Positions 16,923-25,493 of a DNA stretch of 64,000 nt are shown one piece after another. The notes under the pieces were generated by a model, which was not told where the DNA came from, searched no databases, and worked only from the letters and a program-made list of their open reading frames with translations. The translations under genes and the position numbers were made by a program. This DNA is from Pseudomonas sp. 7SR1. Its GTDB lineage: Bacteria; Pseudomonadota; Gammaproteobacteria; Pseudomonadales; Pseudomonadaceae. The stretch spans positions 4,293,001-4,357,000 of the forward strand of contig NZ_LT707064.1 in NCBI RefSeq assembly GCF_900156465.1, in the 5' to 3' direction. Numbering within the stretch: position 1 is the first letter of the stretch; each line of letters starts with the position of its first letter.

Positions 16923-17348
16923 ATGGCTAGCGTAAATGCTTCGCACGATGACGACGATGACGCCGCGGTGGACAGCATCAACATCACGCCCCTGGTGGAC
17001 GTGCTCATGGTGGTGCTGGTGATGTTCATCCTCACGGCCACGGCCCAGGTGTCGGGCATCCAGATCAACCTGCCCAAGGCCAGTGCCTCGGTGTCTCTGT
17101 CGGAAGCCAAGACCAAGGCGATCTCGGTGAACGATGGCGGCCAGGTGTTCCTCGATGCCTACCCGGTGACCCTGGCGGAACTGGAGGAACGCCTGCGCAT
17201 CGAGAAGGCCCAGAGCCCCGATTTTCCGATCATCGTGCGTGGTGACGCCACAGTGCAGTACCAGAAGGTCATCGAGGTGCTGGATCTGTTGCGGCGCCTG
17301 GAACTGTCCCAGGTCGGTCTGGTGACCGGCAAACCGAGCCAGGGCTGA
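16923..17348 (+). CDS. exbD2: ExbD/TolR family biopolymer transport protein
   Basis: A 141-residue protein with a short acidic cytoplasmic N-terminus (HDDDDDAAVDSINITPLVDVL). A single membrane helix (about 24-43) carries the conserved proton-path aspartate in PLVDVLMV. A periplasmic domain follows, ending in a region like PIIVRGDATVQYQKVIEVLDL, typical of ExbD. It pairs with the ExbB-like domain of the preceding fusion, 10 bases upstream, and with the TonB-like protein two bases downstream. Confidence 0.93.
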   Translation: MASVNASHDDDDDAAVDSINITPLVDVLMVVLVMFILTATAQVSGIQINLPKASASVSLSEAKTKAISVNDGGQVFLDAYPVTLAELEERLRIEKAQSPDFPIIVRGDATVQYQKVIEVLDLLRRLELSQVGLVTGKPSQG

Positions 17349-17350
17349 CC

Positions 17351-18058
17351 ATGACCGCCAGACTCCCCATCGATCCGCCCCCGGTGAAGACCTCGCCCTG
17401 GCGCCTGCTCAAGTGGGCGGCGGGCCTGGCGCTGGGCGCCCTGGCGGCCTGGCTGCTGTGGCAGTGGGCCAACGACATGAGCGGCGTGCGGCGCGAGGCG
17501 CCGAAGGTCCCGACCATCATTGCGCTGCCGCCCCCACCTCCACCCCCACCGCCGGAGAAGCCCAAGGAACCGGAGTCACAGGTGGAGGAAAAGGTGGTGG
17601 AGCCCGAGCCCACCCCGGAGCCGGAGGAGGTCAAGCCTGAAGAGCAGGCCCCGCCTTCGCCGGTGGACGACCTGGCGAACCCGATGCAGATGGACGGCGA
17701 GGCCCAGTCCGGCAACGACGCTTTCAATATCGGCGCCGGCAAGGGAGGTGGCATGGCTGGTGCTGGAGGCGGGCGCCTGGGCAACGGTACCTACAGCCAG
17801 TTCCTGGCCTTCACCTTCCAGCGCCTGCTGCGGGAGAACCCGCAGCTGCGCAGCCTGGCGTTTTCCCTACAGGCTGACGTCTGGCTGAGTGCCGTCGGCG
17901 AGATCACACGGGTCGAGCTGGTCAAGTCCAGCGGCAATCGGCAAGTGGATGAACAAGTGATTTCGGCCCTGCGCGCCTCACCTCATCTGAGCGAGCGGCC
18001 ACCGGCTTCCCTGACATTGCCCGTGCGCCTGTCCTTGCAAGGGCGGCGTCCGGGTTAA
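17351..18058 (+). CDS. TonB-like energy transducer
   Basis: 235 residues. A membrane anchor (about 17-36, LALGALAAWLLWQW) is followed by a proline-rich rigid linker. Its run of eight or more prolines (PPPPPPPPPE) and PEPTPEPEE lie at about 58-110. A glycine-rich hinge precedes a C-terminal TonB-type domain (about 145-232, with AVGEITRVELVKSSGNRQVDEQV). It should transfer energy from the ExbB-ExbD channel to an outer-membrane partner. The neighbouring outer-membrane proteins are the TpsB and the putative porin, neither a classical TonB-dependent receptor with a plug, so the partner is unclear. Confidence 0.85.
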   Translation: MTARLPIDPPPVKTSPWRLLKWAAGLALGALAAWLLWQWANDMSGVRREAPKVPTIIALPPPPPPPPPEKPKEPESQVEEKVVEPEPTPEPEEVKPEEQAPPSPVDDLANPMQMDGEAQSGNDAFNIGAGKGGGMAGAGGGRLGNGTYSQFLAFTFQRLLRENPQLRSLAFSLQADVWLSAVGEITRVELVKSSGNRQVDEQVISALRASPHLSERPPASLTLPVRLSLQGRRPG

Positions 18059-18097
18059 CCGAATGCTTGAAAGTTTGCCAACAGGAGTTGTGTGCAG

Positions 18098-19789
18098 ATG
18101 ATTTCCAATGTGAATCGATTGTCGTGGAGGGTCGGCCTGGTAGTCCTGGGTCTGGCCGGGCAGGCGGTCGCCGCTGCGGCGCCCTCGGAAAACGCCACGA
18201 TCAATCTGATCCGCCTGCTGGTGCAGCAGGGGGTACTCAAGCAGGACCAGGCCGATGGGCTGATCGCCCAGGCCGAGCGCGAAGCCGTGCAGGCCCGCCA
18301 GGCCGCCACGGCGGTGGCTGCGGCACCGGTGGGGGCGCCCGGGGACGTACGGGTGCAATACGTGCCGAACATCGTTCGCGAGCAGATCCGCGATCAGGTG
18401 AAGGCTGAAGTCATGGCCACCGCCAAGCAGGAGAACTGGGCCCAGCCCAACACGTTCCCGGACTGGGTGTCACGCATCAGCTTCGATGGCGACATTCGCC
18501 TGCGTGACGAGTCGCGCTACTACTCGGGCAACAACAGCAACGAGATCGTCGACTTCGCCCGGCTCAATGACAAGGGACCGTACGACGTCAATCCCAACAG
18601 CAGCTCCAGCCTGCCGCCCTTGCTCAACACCCGCGAGGATCGGGAAAACCTGTTCCGCCTGCGGGCGCGCCTGGGGATGAAGGCGGTGATTGCGCCGCAA
18701 TGGACCGCCGGCATCCGCATCGGTACCGGTTCGGACAATAACCCGGTGTCCACCACCCAGACCCTGGGCGGTGGCTTCGGCAAGAAAGACATCTGGCTCG
18801 ATCAGGGCTACCTGACCTGGAAGGCATCGGATGAACTGACCCTGACCGGGGGGCGGATTGCGAATCCGTTCTTCTCCACCGACATGCTGTATTCCGGCGA
18901 TCTGAATTTCGATGGGGTGGCGGCGATCTTCAATCGCAAGCTCAATCGGGACTGGGGCCTGTTCGGCACCGTCGGCGCGTTCCCGGTGGAATACACCAAT
19001 GACACCAGCACCAGCAATGGCACGGACAAGGAGGAGAGCGACAACAAGTGGCTCTACGGTGCGCAACTGGGGGCGAACTGGGCGATCAACGACAGCAACC
19101 GGGTCAAGGGTGCGCTGGCCTATTACCGCTTCGACGACATCGAGGGCAAGCGCTCCTCGCCGTGCCAGCCGTGGGCCGGTGACCCCGGGTGCGACAGCGA
19201 CGGTTCTCGCGTGGCTTTCATGCAGAAGGGCAATACGGTGTTCCTGCTGCGCGACATCACGCCCAACCCGCTCAACCCGTCCACCACGCCCCAGCCGCAA
19301 TACGTCGGCCTGGCGTCGGAGTTCAACCTGCTGGACCTGAACCTGGTCTGGGATGCCGACCTGCCCGAGGACTTGAAACTGCGCAGCCAGGCCAACTACG
19401 TACACAACCTGGGCTACGACGAAGGCGAGATGCGCAAGCGTTCCGAAGGCCAGTTCGCCAACAACCTGGACGAGAGTGGCGAACTGGAAAGCGGCGCCAA
19501 CGCCTGGATGCTCCAGTTCACCCTGGGCAGGGCCCTGGAGCTAAAGCGCGAGGGCGACTGGAACCTGTTCGCCGGTTACAAGTACATCCAGCCGGATGCC
19601 TTGCCGGACGGTTTCAACGACTCGTCGTTCCATTTGGGCGGCACCAACGCCAAAGGCTACTTCCTCGGTGGCAACTACGGCCTGGCCAGCAACGTCTTCG
19701 CCACCGGCCGTTGGTTGAGTGCCGAGGCGGTGTATGGCGCGCCCTACGATATCGACGTTCTGCAGCTTGAAATCAACACGCGCTTCTAA
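18098..19789 (+). CDS. Putative outer-membrane porin (Gram-negative putative-porin family)
   Basis: The ATG at 18098 gives 563 residues; a GTG at 18092, closer to AGGAG, is an alternative. A signal peptide (about 1-25, ending AVAAA) precedes a helical segment (INLIRLLVQQGVLKQDQADGLIAQAEREAVQARQ, cited only as a region), reminiscent of the periplasmic coiled coil of large porins. The rest alternates aromatic and polar residues, as in barrel strands (ISFDGDIRLRDESRYY, WTAGIRIGTGSDN, YLTWKASDELTLTGGRI), and ends with the C-terminal aromatic LQLEINTRF. Substrate unknown. It lies 39 bases after the TonB-like gene on the same strand. Confidence 0.8.
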   Translation: MISNVNRLSWRVGLVVLGLAGQAVAAAAPSENATINLIRLLVQQGVLKQDQADGLIAQAEREAVQARQAATAVAAAPVGAPGDVRVQYVPNIVREQIRDQVKAEVMATAKQENWAQPNTFPDWVSRISFDGDIRLRDESRYYSGNNSNEIVDFARLNDKGPYDVNPNSSSSLPPLLNTREDRENLFRLRARLGMKAVIAPQWTAGIRIGTGSDNNPVSTTQTLGGGFGKKDIWLDQGYLTWKASDELTLTGGRIANPFFSTDMLYSGDLNFDGVAAIFNRKLNRDWGLFGTVGAFPVEYTNDTSTSNGTDKEESDNKWLYGAQLGANWAINDSNRVKGALAYYRFDDIEGKRSSPCQPWAGDPGCDSDGSRVAFMQKGNTVFLLRDITPNPLNPSTTPQPQYVGLASEFNLLDLNLVWDADLPEDLKLRSQANYVHNLGYDEGEMRKRSEGQFANNLDESGELESGANAWMLQFTLGRALELKREGDWNLFAGYKYIQPDALPDGFNDSSFHLGGTNAKGYFLGGNYGLASNVFATGRWLSAEAVYGAPYDIDVLQLEINTRF

Positions 19790-19804
19790 GCGCAGGGAGG
19801 CTTC

Positions 19805-20452
19805 ATGAAAAGGCGAGCCATGGGTTCATGCCCAGCCGCGTTGCTGGTGCTGGGCCTGCTATTGAACAGCGGTGCCCACGGCGAGGGCCTGGAGGAACGG
19901 CTGCGGGCGCAACTGCGCAGCACCACGGCCCAGTTGCAAGCCCTGCAAAGCGAGCAGGCCCAGGCCAGTGCGGCCCGACAGGCGGCCGAAGGCCAGGCCA
20001 GGGAGGCCCAGGCGCAGGTCAAGCAATTGACCGCGCAACTGAACAAGGCCCAGGCCTTGAACGAACAACTGGCCGGGCGCCAGGAAAGCCTGCAGAGCCA
20101 GGCCCAGGCCCAGGTGGCCGCCCGCAATGAGCAGATCGGCAAATTCAAGAAAGCCTACGACGAGCTGCTGACCCTGGCCCGTGGCAAGGAGGCCGAGCGC
20201 GCCCGCCTGGAGGCCCGTCTGGCCGAACGTGACACACAAGTGCAGCAATGTTCGGTCAAGAATCAGCAGATGTACGAAGTCGCCCAGTCGTTGCTGCATG
20301 CCTATGAAACCATCGACGTCACCGATGTCATGAAGATTCGCCAGCCGTTCGCGGCCAAGGCCCGGGTACGTTTCGAAGAGCTGGCCCAAGGGTTTGGCGA
20401 CGATCTCTACAAGAACCGTTTCGACGCCCCCCAGGCCTCGATTACTCATTGA
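19805..20452 (+). CDS. Secreted coiled-coil protein of the pdt-like cluster
   Basis: 215 residues: a signal peptide (about 1-26, ending AHG) and then a long Ala/Gln/Glu-rich heptad region (about 28-150, with LRSTTAQLQALQSEQAQA and LNKAQALNEQLAG). The C-terminal tail contains a single Cys (VQQCSVKNQQMYEV) and VRFEELAQGFGDDLYKNRF. This build suits a periplasmic spacer or chaperone joining inner- and outer-membrane parts. I recognise no named family. Its start is 15 bases after the porin stop, with AGGGAGG upstream. Confidence 0.8.
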   Translation: MKRRAMGSCPAALLVLGLLLNSGAHGEGLEERLRAQLRSTTAQLQALQSEQAQASAARQAAEGQAREAQAQVKQLTAQLNKAQALNEQLAGRQESLQSQAQAQVAARNEQIGKFKKAYDELLTLARGKEAERARLEARLAERDTQVQQCSVKNQQMYEVAQSLLHAYETIDVTDVMKIRQPFAAKARVRFEELAQGFGDDLYKNRFDAPQASITH

Positions 20453-20471
20453 AAGCAAGGATGGACCGAGC

Positions 20472-20942
20472 ATGACTTCATTGATTGAACACGTTTCCCC
20501 GACATCGCTGACCGAGCTGTTGCAAAGCGCCGGTTACCGGGTCAACGAAACGGAGCAGAACGGCATCGTGCAGCTGCTCAGCGCCAGCCAGGGTATCGGC
20601 TTCGCGGTACGCTTCGGCAATCCGACGCCCACTGCGGGGCAGTACCTGGACTTCACGTTCAGCTGCGCCTTGCGGGTCCAGGGCGAGCTGCCGGCCGGGC
20701 TGGCCGAGCTGTGGAATGCCTCGCGGCGCTTTGCCCGGCTGTCGGTGCAGGGCGAGTTCCTGGTGATGGAGATGGACGTGGTGGTCGCCGCCGGCGTCAG
20801 CGGCGATCACCTGCGCAGCCACCTGGAACTGTGGGACCGTCTGTTGCAGGAGTTCATCGTCTACCTGCGCGAGTACAGCCAGAACGCGGCGCGCCTGCAG
20901 GCTTCGGCCGAGGCATCGGTGGAGGAGGCCAGCGCATCGTGA
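20472..20942 (+). CDS. YbjN-domain-like (secretion-chaperone-fold) protein
   Basis: 156 residues without signal peptide or membrane helix. The pattern LTELLQSAGYRVNETEQNGIVQLLSASQGIGFAVRF, noted here only by its ends, followed by beta-strands (LDFTFSCALRV, FLVMEMDVVV) and a closing amphipathic helix (LELWDRLLQEFIVYLREY) looks like the YbjN / type III chaperone-like fold. A cytoplasmic chaperone for an exported client of the cluster is possible, as inference. It overlaps the next gene by four bases (GTGA). Confidence 0.72.
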   Translation: MTSLIEHVSPTSLTELLQSAGYRVNETEQNGIVQLLSASQGIGFAVRFGNPTPTAGQYLDFTFSCALRVQGELPAGLAELWNASRRFARLSVQGEFLVMEMDVVVAAGVSGDHLRSHLELWDRLLQEFIVYLREYSQNAARLQASAEASVEEASAS

Positions 20943-21883
20943 GAAAAACGATCTTCGCGGTTCTTTTTGCAGCGGTGGCCCTGGTTGCGGTGGCCGTGGT
21001 GCAAGGCCTGCGACCGGGCAACGATCCGGTGGCGGCGGTGCAGGACGCCAGCGTCATGCCCGCCGACGGGCCGAGCCTGGCGCGCTTGGGCAATCAGCAG
21101 GTCAGCCCCGACGAGCTCAAGGCGCTGCTGGCCGCCCTGACACCGCAGGTCCGCGAGCAGATGCGCGGTAACCGGGCCGCGCTGGAGAGTTGGATTCGGG
21201 CGCGGCTGGCGGAAAAGGCCGTGCTGGAGCAGGCCGATGCCCAGGGTTGGCGACATCGTCCGGACGTGGAGCGCCAGACCCGGGCGGCCACCGAGCAGAT
21301 CGTGTTTCGCGATTACCTGCAATCGGTCAGCCAGGTGCCGGCCGGCTATCCCAGTGAAGAAGAGTTGAAACAGGCCTACGATGCGGGCAAAGCCAACTGG
21401 ACGATGCCGGCGCTGTATCGGGTGAGCCAGATCTTCCTGGCGGCGACCGAGCCGCAGACCTTCGAAGCGGTGCGTCGGCAAGCCATCGAACTGAGCAGAA
21501 AGGCCCAGGCGTCGCCGGCGGAGTTTGCCGCGCTGGCGAACCGCTTTTCCCAGGATCGTGCCACTGCCGAGCGAGGCGGGGACAGCGGTATGCAGCCCTT
21601 GCAGCAACTGCTGCCGCAAGTGCGCGAGGCGGTGGCGCGGTTGAAGGTGGGGGCGGTTTCGGATCCGGTGCAGAGCGCGGCGGGGTATCACGTCATCAAA
21701 CTGACCGAACAGCAGCCGGCCAGGGAAGCCACCCTGGACGAAGTTCGCGGGCAACTGACCCAGGCGCTGCGCGCGCAACGCCAGGAACAGATCGCCAAGG
21801 CCTACCTGGATGGCATGCTCGATACCGCGACCCTGAGCATCGACGGCGCGCAATTGAGCAAGGTGCTGGAGGAGGTGCGTTAA
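20939..21883 (+). CDS. Membrane-anchored parvulin-type peptidyl-prolyl isomerase (PpiC/SurA-like)
   Basis: The GTG at 20939 overlaps the preceding stop and gives 314 residues. An N-terminal membrane anchor (about 5-22) leads to a SurA_N-like helical region (about 45-130) and a parvulin rotamase domain (about 158-262, with YRVSQIFLAA, FSQDRATAERGGDSGMQ and SAAGYHVIKL). It probably folds outer-membrane or secreted proteins of this cluster in the periplasm. It is the last gene of the co-directional set. A short hairpin element lies downstream. Confidence 0.88.
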   Translation: MRKTIFAVLFAAVALVAVAVVQGLRPGNDPVAAVQDASVMPADGPSLARLGNQQVSPDELKALLAALTPQVREQMRGNRAALESWIRARLAEKAVLEQADAQGWRHRPDVERQTRAATEQIVFRDYLQSVSQVPAGYPSEEELKQAYDAGKANWTMPALYRVSQIFLAATEPQTFEAVRRQAIELSRKAQASPAEFAALANRFSQDRATAERGGDSGMQPLQQLLPQVREAVARLKVGAVSDPVQSAAGYHVIKLTEQQPAREATLDEVRGQLTQALRAQRQEQIAKAYLDGMLDTATLSIDGAQLSKVLEEVR

Positions 21884-21929
21884 CCTCGGCCCACCATGGG
21901 TGTGAGCATCTTTGTGATGTGAACACTTT

Positions 21930-21959
21930 TGTGGCGAGGGATCGATCCCCTCGCCACAG
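21930..21959. repeat. Perfect short palindrome, GCGAGGGGAT family repeat
   Basis: TGTGGCGAGGG and CCCCTCGCCACA flank a six-base ATCGAT centre, giving a compact version of the repeat at 11708, 30642 and 35375. It lies between the PpiC gene and the LysR gene and may terminate the upstream operon. Confidence 0.8.
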
Positions 21960-22026
21960 GGCGCTGCGCTGTATCGGGAACGCCAGCGCAGTTCAACGTA
22001 TTCGTAGAACCGACAGGGAGTCACCC

Positions 22027-23007
22027 ATGACCTTCATCGAGCCCGCAGGACCGCAGGCCATCACCGCTTATCGCGCACCGCTGCGCGCGCCCGAACCCTG
22101 GCTGGCCCTGGCCGGCGACATCGACCCCCAGGTGGCCCAGTGCTTCCTGGTGAGCGCCCGTTGTGGCTGTTTCATGCAGGCGGCTCGCAGCCTCAATGTC
22201 AAGGCGATCTGGCTGCGCAAGCAACTGATGCAGCTCGAGGCACGCCTGCAGCGCTCCCTGTTCAACTTCCAGGGCAGCGCCCTGACCCTCAGCCGGGAGG
22301 GGCGCCAATTGCAGTCCCGGCTGAAGGCCCTGGCCGATGAAAGCTCGCCACCCTTGCTGGACCAGCCATTGGTGCGCCTGGCGGTGGCCGAGTCGATCCT
22401 GCATGACATCCTGGGGCGTGACCTGATTGCGTTGTTGCGCCGCAATGCCAGTGCGCGGTTGCAAATCATCACCCTGGACAGTGAACTGGCGCTGCAAGCC
22501 GTCAGTGCCGACCTGGTGTTGTGGCTGAGCGACCCACTCGGTTCAGTGCCCGGGCCGAGCTTTCCCACGCTGCCGCCCGAGCATCTGGCGCGGCTGGACT
22601 ACCTGCCTCACATCGCCAAGCGATATTCGCGGCCGGCAACCCGGCCGGGCTGCCTGGGCGACCTGAACGACTACATGCTGGTGCAGTGGCAGGCGGACCG
22701 GCAGCCGGACAGCTTCGCCCCGTGGAACACTCTCCTGGAACAGCGTCGGGCCGGCGTGGTGCAGGTGCAGTCCTATGAGCTGATGCTGGAAATGATTCGC
22801 TGCAGTGCCTGCATCGGCCTGTTGCCGCAGTATATGAGCCACTTCGACCGTGGCCTGGTGGCCTTGCCGGGGTTGTTCGACGTGCCGATGCAGCGCCACC
22901 TGTGGATGGCCGTCGGCACCCAGGCCCGGCAGACCCCGGAAGTGCGCATGCTGGTGGAGATGATTCAACACGCGCTGTACGAGCGCAGGGATTGGTTCCA
23001 GGCGTGA
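22027..23007 (+). CDS. LysR-type transcriptional regulator (atypical N-terminus)
   Basis: 326 residues with an unusually long lead of about 35 residues before the winged HTH (about 38-95: CFLVSARCGCFMQAARSLNV ... LRKQLMQLEARLQRSLF ... LTLSREGRQL). The effector-binding domain follows, with VRLAVAESILHDILG as its first strand. Sequence drift in the HTH (KAIWLRKQLMQLE instead of QPAVSRQIKKLE) is marked. It lies directly downstream of the pdt-like cluster on the same strand, as a LysR gene does in P. aeruginosa (recalled), and may control it. Confidence 0.82.
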   Translation: MTFIEPAGPQAITAYRAPLRAPEPWLALAGDIDPQVAQCFLVSARCGCFMQAARSLNVKAIWLRKQLMQLEARLQRSLFNFQGSALTLSREGRQLQSRLKALADESSPPLLDQPLVRLAVAESILHDILGRDLIALLRRNASARLQIITLDSELALQAVSADLVLWLSDPLGSVPGPSFPTLPPEHLARLDYLPHIAKRYSRPATRPGCLGDLNDYMLVQWQADRQPDSFAPWNTLLEQRRAGVVQVQSYELMLEMIRCSACIGLLPQYMSHFDRGLVALPGLFDVPMQRHLWMAVGTQARQTPEVRMLVEMIQHALYERRDWFQA

Positions 23008-23107
23008 TCGCCACTCCTGGCGGTGATGGTGTTGCTGACGATGCCAGCGGTGCCGCCTCTTCGCGGGCCCGCCCGCGTCCAGGAGATGACGGGCAATCCG
23101 CTGGCGA

Positions 23108-23800
23108 TCAGTCCTCCAATGCGAACGCCACCGCCGCACGGGCGTGCAGGTGGGTGGTGTCGAGCAGCGGCAGGGGGCTGTGTTCGGGTTTGATCAGCAG
23201 GCCGATTTCCGTGCAGCCCAGGATGATCGCCTGGGCGCCGCGCTCGGCCAGGGACTCGATGACCCGCTGGTAGACCTGGCGCGATGCCGGATCGATCACG
23301 CCGACGCACAGTTCGTCATAGATGATGCGATGCACTGCCTGGCGTTCCTCGGGGGCGGGTATCACTACGTTCAAGCCTTGGGCGCTCAGGCGCTCCTTGA
23401 GGAACTCCTGTTCCATGGTGAATGCCGTGCCCAGCAGGCCGACCGTGACGGCCCCCGCTTCGAGGGCGGCCTGGCCGGTGGGGTCGGCAATGTGCAGGAA
23501 CGGAATCGAAACCGCCGACTGGATCTGCGCCGCCACCTTGTGCATGGTGTTGGTACACAGCACCACGCATTCGGCGCCCCCGGCCTCGAGACGTCGCGCC
23601 GCATCCACGAGAATCGCGGCGGCATCCTCCCAGCGCCCCGCATGCTGGGCCTGTTCCACCGGGCCGAAGTCGACGCTGTGCATCAACAGTTGGGCCGAGC
23701 GCAGCGGCCCGAGCCGGTCTCGTACCTGCTGGTTGATGAGGCGATAGTATTCGGCGCTGGACTCCCAGCTCATGCCGCCAATCAGGCCGATGGTGCGCAT
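23108..23800 (-). CDS. Aspartate/glutamate racemase family protein (YgeA-like)
   Basis: 230 residues, cofactor-independent Asp/Glu racemase fold. The two catalytic cysteines stand in VLCTNTMHKV and ILGCTEIGLLI, and the N-terminal substrate loop is IGLIGGMSWESSAEYYRLIN. It interconverts L- and D-amino acids, most likely aspartate or a broader set. A GAGGA ribosome-binding site precedes the ATG at 23800. It is transcribed against both neighbours and stands alone. Confidence 0.92.
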   Translation of the reverse strand: MRTIGLIGGMSWESSAEYYRLINQQVRDRLGPLRSAQLLMHSVDFGPVEQAQHAGRWEDAAAILVDAARRLEAGGAECVVLCTNTMHKVAAQIQSAVSIPFLHIADPTGQAALEAGAVTVGLLGTAFTMEQEFLKERLSAQGLNVVIPAPEERQAVHRIIYDELCVGVIDPASRQVYQRVIESLAERGAQAIILGCTEIGLLIKPEHSPLPLLDTTHLHARAAVAFALED

Positions 23801-24078
23801 TCGTCAATCCTCAGGCTGTGGCCTGTACCGACAGGGCAGGCCTGCCTGGAGTCTCTATTCGTTGATGGACGGATGCCAGCGCAACATCAACTGTTGCGCT
23901 CATCTTTGTGCCAGGTGTCATGGTTCCGGGATCGGCCGTGGGCCCGGCGCCGTGCCTCGGGCCATTTCCAGCAGGCGAGACGTAGCTCTCCTGCCATGCC
24001 GGTGGGTTTTGCATACGCCAGCCTCCCGAACCTGTCATCATCCCGGTTCGCAGCAAGCCCTTGATCGAGGAACAGCGC
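23801..24078. other. Intergenic gap without a recognisable gene
   Basis: The 278 bases between the divergent racemase and hypothetical genes show no coding bias, repeat or tRNA. They presumably hold the two promoters, but no convincing hexamer pair could be fixed. Confidence 0.5.
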
Positions 24079-24573
24079 ATGGACGGTGTACAGCAACTGG
24101 GCGAGACGCTTCGTCGCTACGCAGACAGTGAGGCGCACAAAAAACAGCAGCACCAGGCTCAGGCGGCGGTGTGGGCCGAGCAGATCGAAGCGTTGTATGG
24201 GCAAATCGAGCAATGGCTGGCACCGGTGATGGCGCCCGGTCTCCTGGCGCTGAGCCGGGAAGCCCACGTGGCCCACGGGCCGGGCGTCCCGGTGGAAACA
24301 TCCACCTTCAGGACCGAAAAGCTCACGGTGTCCATCACGGGCAAGGCGGTGGAGTTCGTCCCGGATGCAATGGGTGGCGGTGGACAAATCTCGCTGGCGG
24401 TCATGGGACTGACGGCGGCGCGGTACGGAAGCATTTCGCTGGTGCATTCGCTGGCCTCCGGGGAATGGCAGTGGCGCAAGACCAATGGGTTGAAAGACCC
24501 GGATACCTTCGTGTTCGATGCTGATTTTCTTGCGCAGCAATTACAGAGCCTGATTCCTCGAGATCGCGCCTGA
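24079..24573 (+). CDS. Hypothetical soluble protein
   Basis: The ATG at 24079 with GAGGA seven bases before it is chosen over the in-frame TTG at 24061, giving 164 residues. An N-terminal charged helix (about 1-45, LGETLRRYADSEAHKKQQHQ) leads to a beta-rich middle (FRTEKLTVSITGKAVEFVP, ISLAVMGLTAARYGSISLVH) and ends in DTFVFDADFLAQQLQSLIP. No signal peptide. The pattern recalls small conserved Pseudomonas proteins of unknown function. No role can be given. Confidence 0.75.
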   Translation: MDGVQQLGETLRRYADSEAHKKQQHQAQAAVWAEQIEALYGQIEQWLAPVMAPGLLALSREAHVAHGPGVPVETSTFRTEKLTVSITGKAVEFVPDAMGGGGQISLAVMGLTAARYGSISLVHSLASGEWQWRKTNGLKDPDTFVFDADFLAQQLQSLIPRDRA

Positions 24574-24671
24574 CTTGCCACAGGGCTTCTGGATATTTGC
24601 GGCAAAAATGTGCCCATTGGCTATACCTGTAGTTCCCGGCCCCGTCTCGTGTGGCTGACAGGAGTGACAGC

Positions 24672-25343
24672 ATGAAGCTCGCATCAGTGATTGGCACCAT
24701 CTGCATCGCCTCGCTCGCCCTGGCTGGGTGTTCGAGCAAGATCACTCAGCCGGACGAGTATTCCGGGTTCCTGGGCGACTACAGCCGGCTCAAGGAAGAC
24801 AAGTCACCGTCCGGTGCCGAGGTGATGCGCTGGGTCGATCCGAAGGTCGACCTGGACAAGTACACCAGCATCTACATCGAGCCGACCCAGCTGTACCCCA
24901 AGCCGCAACCGACGGTGAAGATTCCCCAGGCCACCTTGTCCGGCATCACCGGTTATTACGATCAGGCCCTCCAGCGTGAAGCGGGAAAAACGTTGCCGCT
25001 GGCCAAGGCGCCGGGGCCGGGTGTGCTGGTGATGCGCGCGGCGATCACCGCCGTCAGCAGCAAGACCGAAGGGCTGAAACCGTATGAGGTGGTGCCGATT
25101 GCGCTGGTGGCGGCGGCTGTCAGCACCGCCAGTGGCATCCGCGACCAGGAAACCACCCTGGGCACCGAAGCGGTCTTCCTCGATGGCGCCAGCAATGCCG
25201 TGGTGGCCCAGGTGGTGCGCAAGGGGACAGGCAAGCCGTTGTCCAACGAGTCCCAGGTGATGAAACCCGATGATGTCAAAGGTGTCATGGATGGCTGGGC
25301 TTCGGACCTGCATCAGTCGTTCCTCAAGCTCAAGGCCCGGTAG
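24672..25343 (+). CDS. DUF3313 family lipoprotein
   Basis: 223 residues with a lipoprotein signal (MKLASVIGTICIASLALAGC, lipobox LAGC, lipidated Cys at about 20). The mature part matches DUF3313: YSGFLGDYSRLKE, VDLDKYTSIYIEP and a C-terminal DDVKGVMDGWASDLHQSFL. These are outer-membrane-anchored periplasmic proteins of unknown function, common in Pseudomonas. It stands alone and is followed by a GTGGGGGCG hairpin. Confidence 0.87.
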   Translation: MKLASVIGTICIASLALAGCSSKITQPDEYSGFLGDYSRLKEDKSPSGAEVMRWVDPKVDLDKYTSIYIEPTQLYPKPQPTVKIPQATLSGITGYYDQALQREAGKTLPLAKAPGPGVLVMRAAITAVSSKTEGLKPYEVVPIALVAAAVSTASGIRDQETTLGTEAVFLDGASNAVVAQVVRKGTGKPLSNESQVMKPDDVKGVMDGWASDLHQSFLKLKAR

Positions 25344-25353
25344 CGTCCTTTCG

Positions 25354-25377
25354 TGGGGGCGGGCAGGCTCGCCCCCA
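25354..25377. repeat. GTGGGGGCG hairpin (REP-like, possible terminator)
   Basis: TGGGGGCG and CGCCCCCA form an eight-base stem around an eight-base loop, directly after the DUF3313 lipoprotein gene. There is no T-run, so it is more likely a REP-type element than a plain intrinsic terminator. Confidence 0.6.
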
Positions 25378-25493
25378 CAGGATTGCGCGGTCATGAACAC
25401 CATGACTTTTCATGTCCAGCCATAGGTCGGGCGAGCATTTCGTGGTTAACTCCTGCCTCACCATTTTTCAAACCTGTCAGAAGGAATTCGCCC

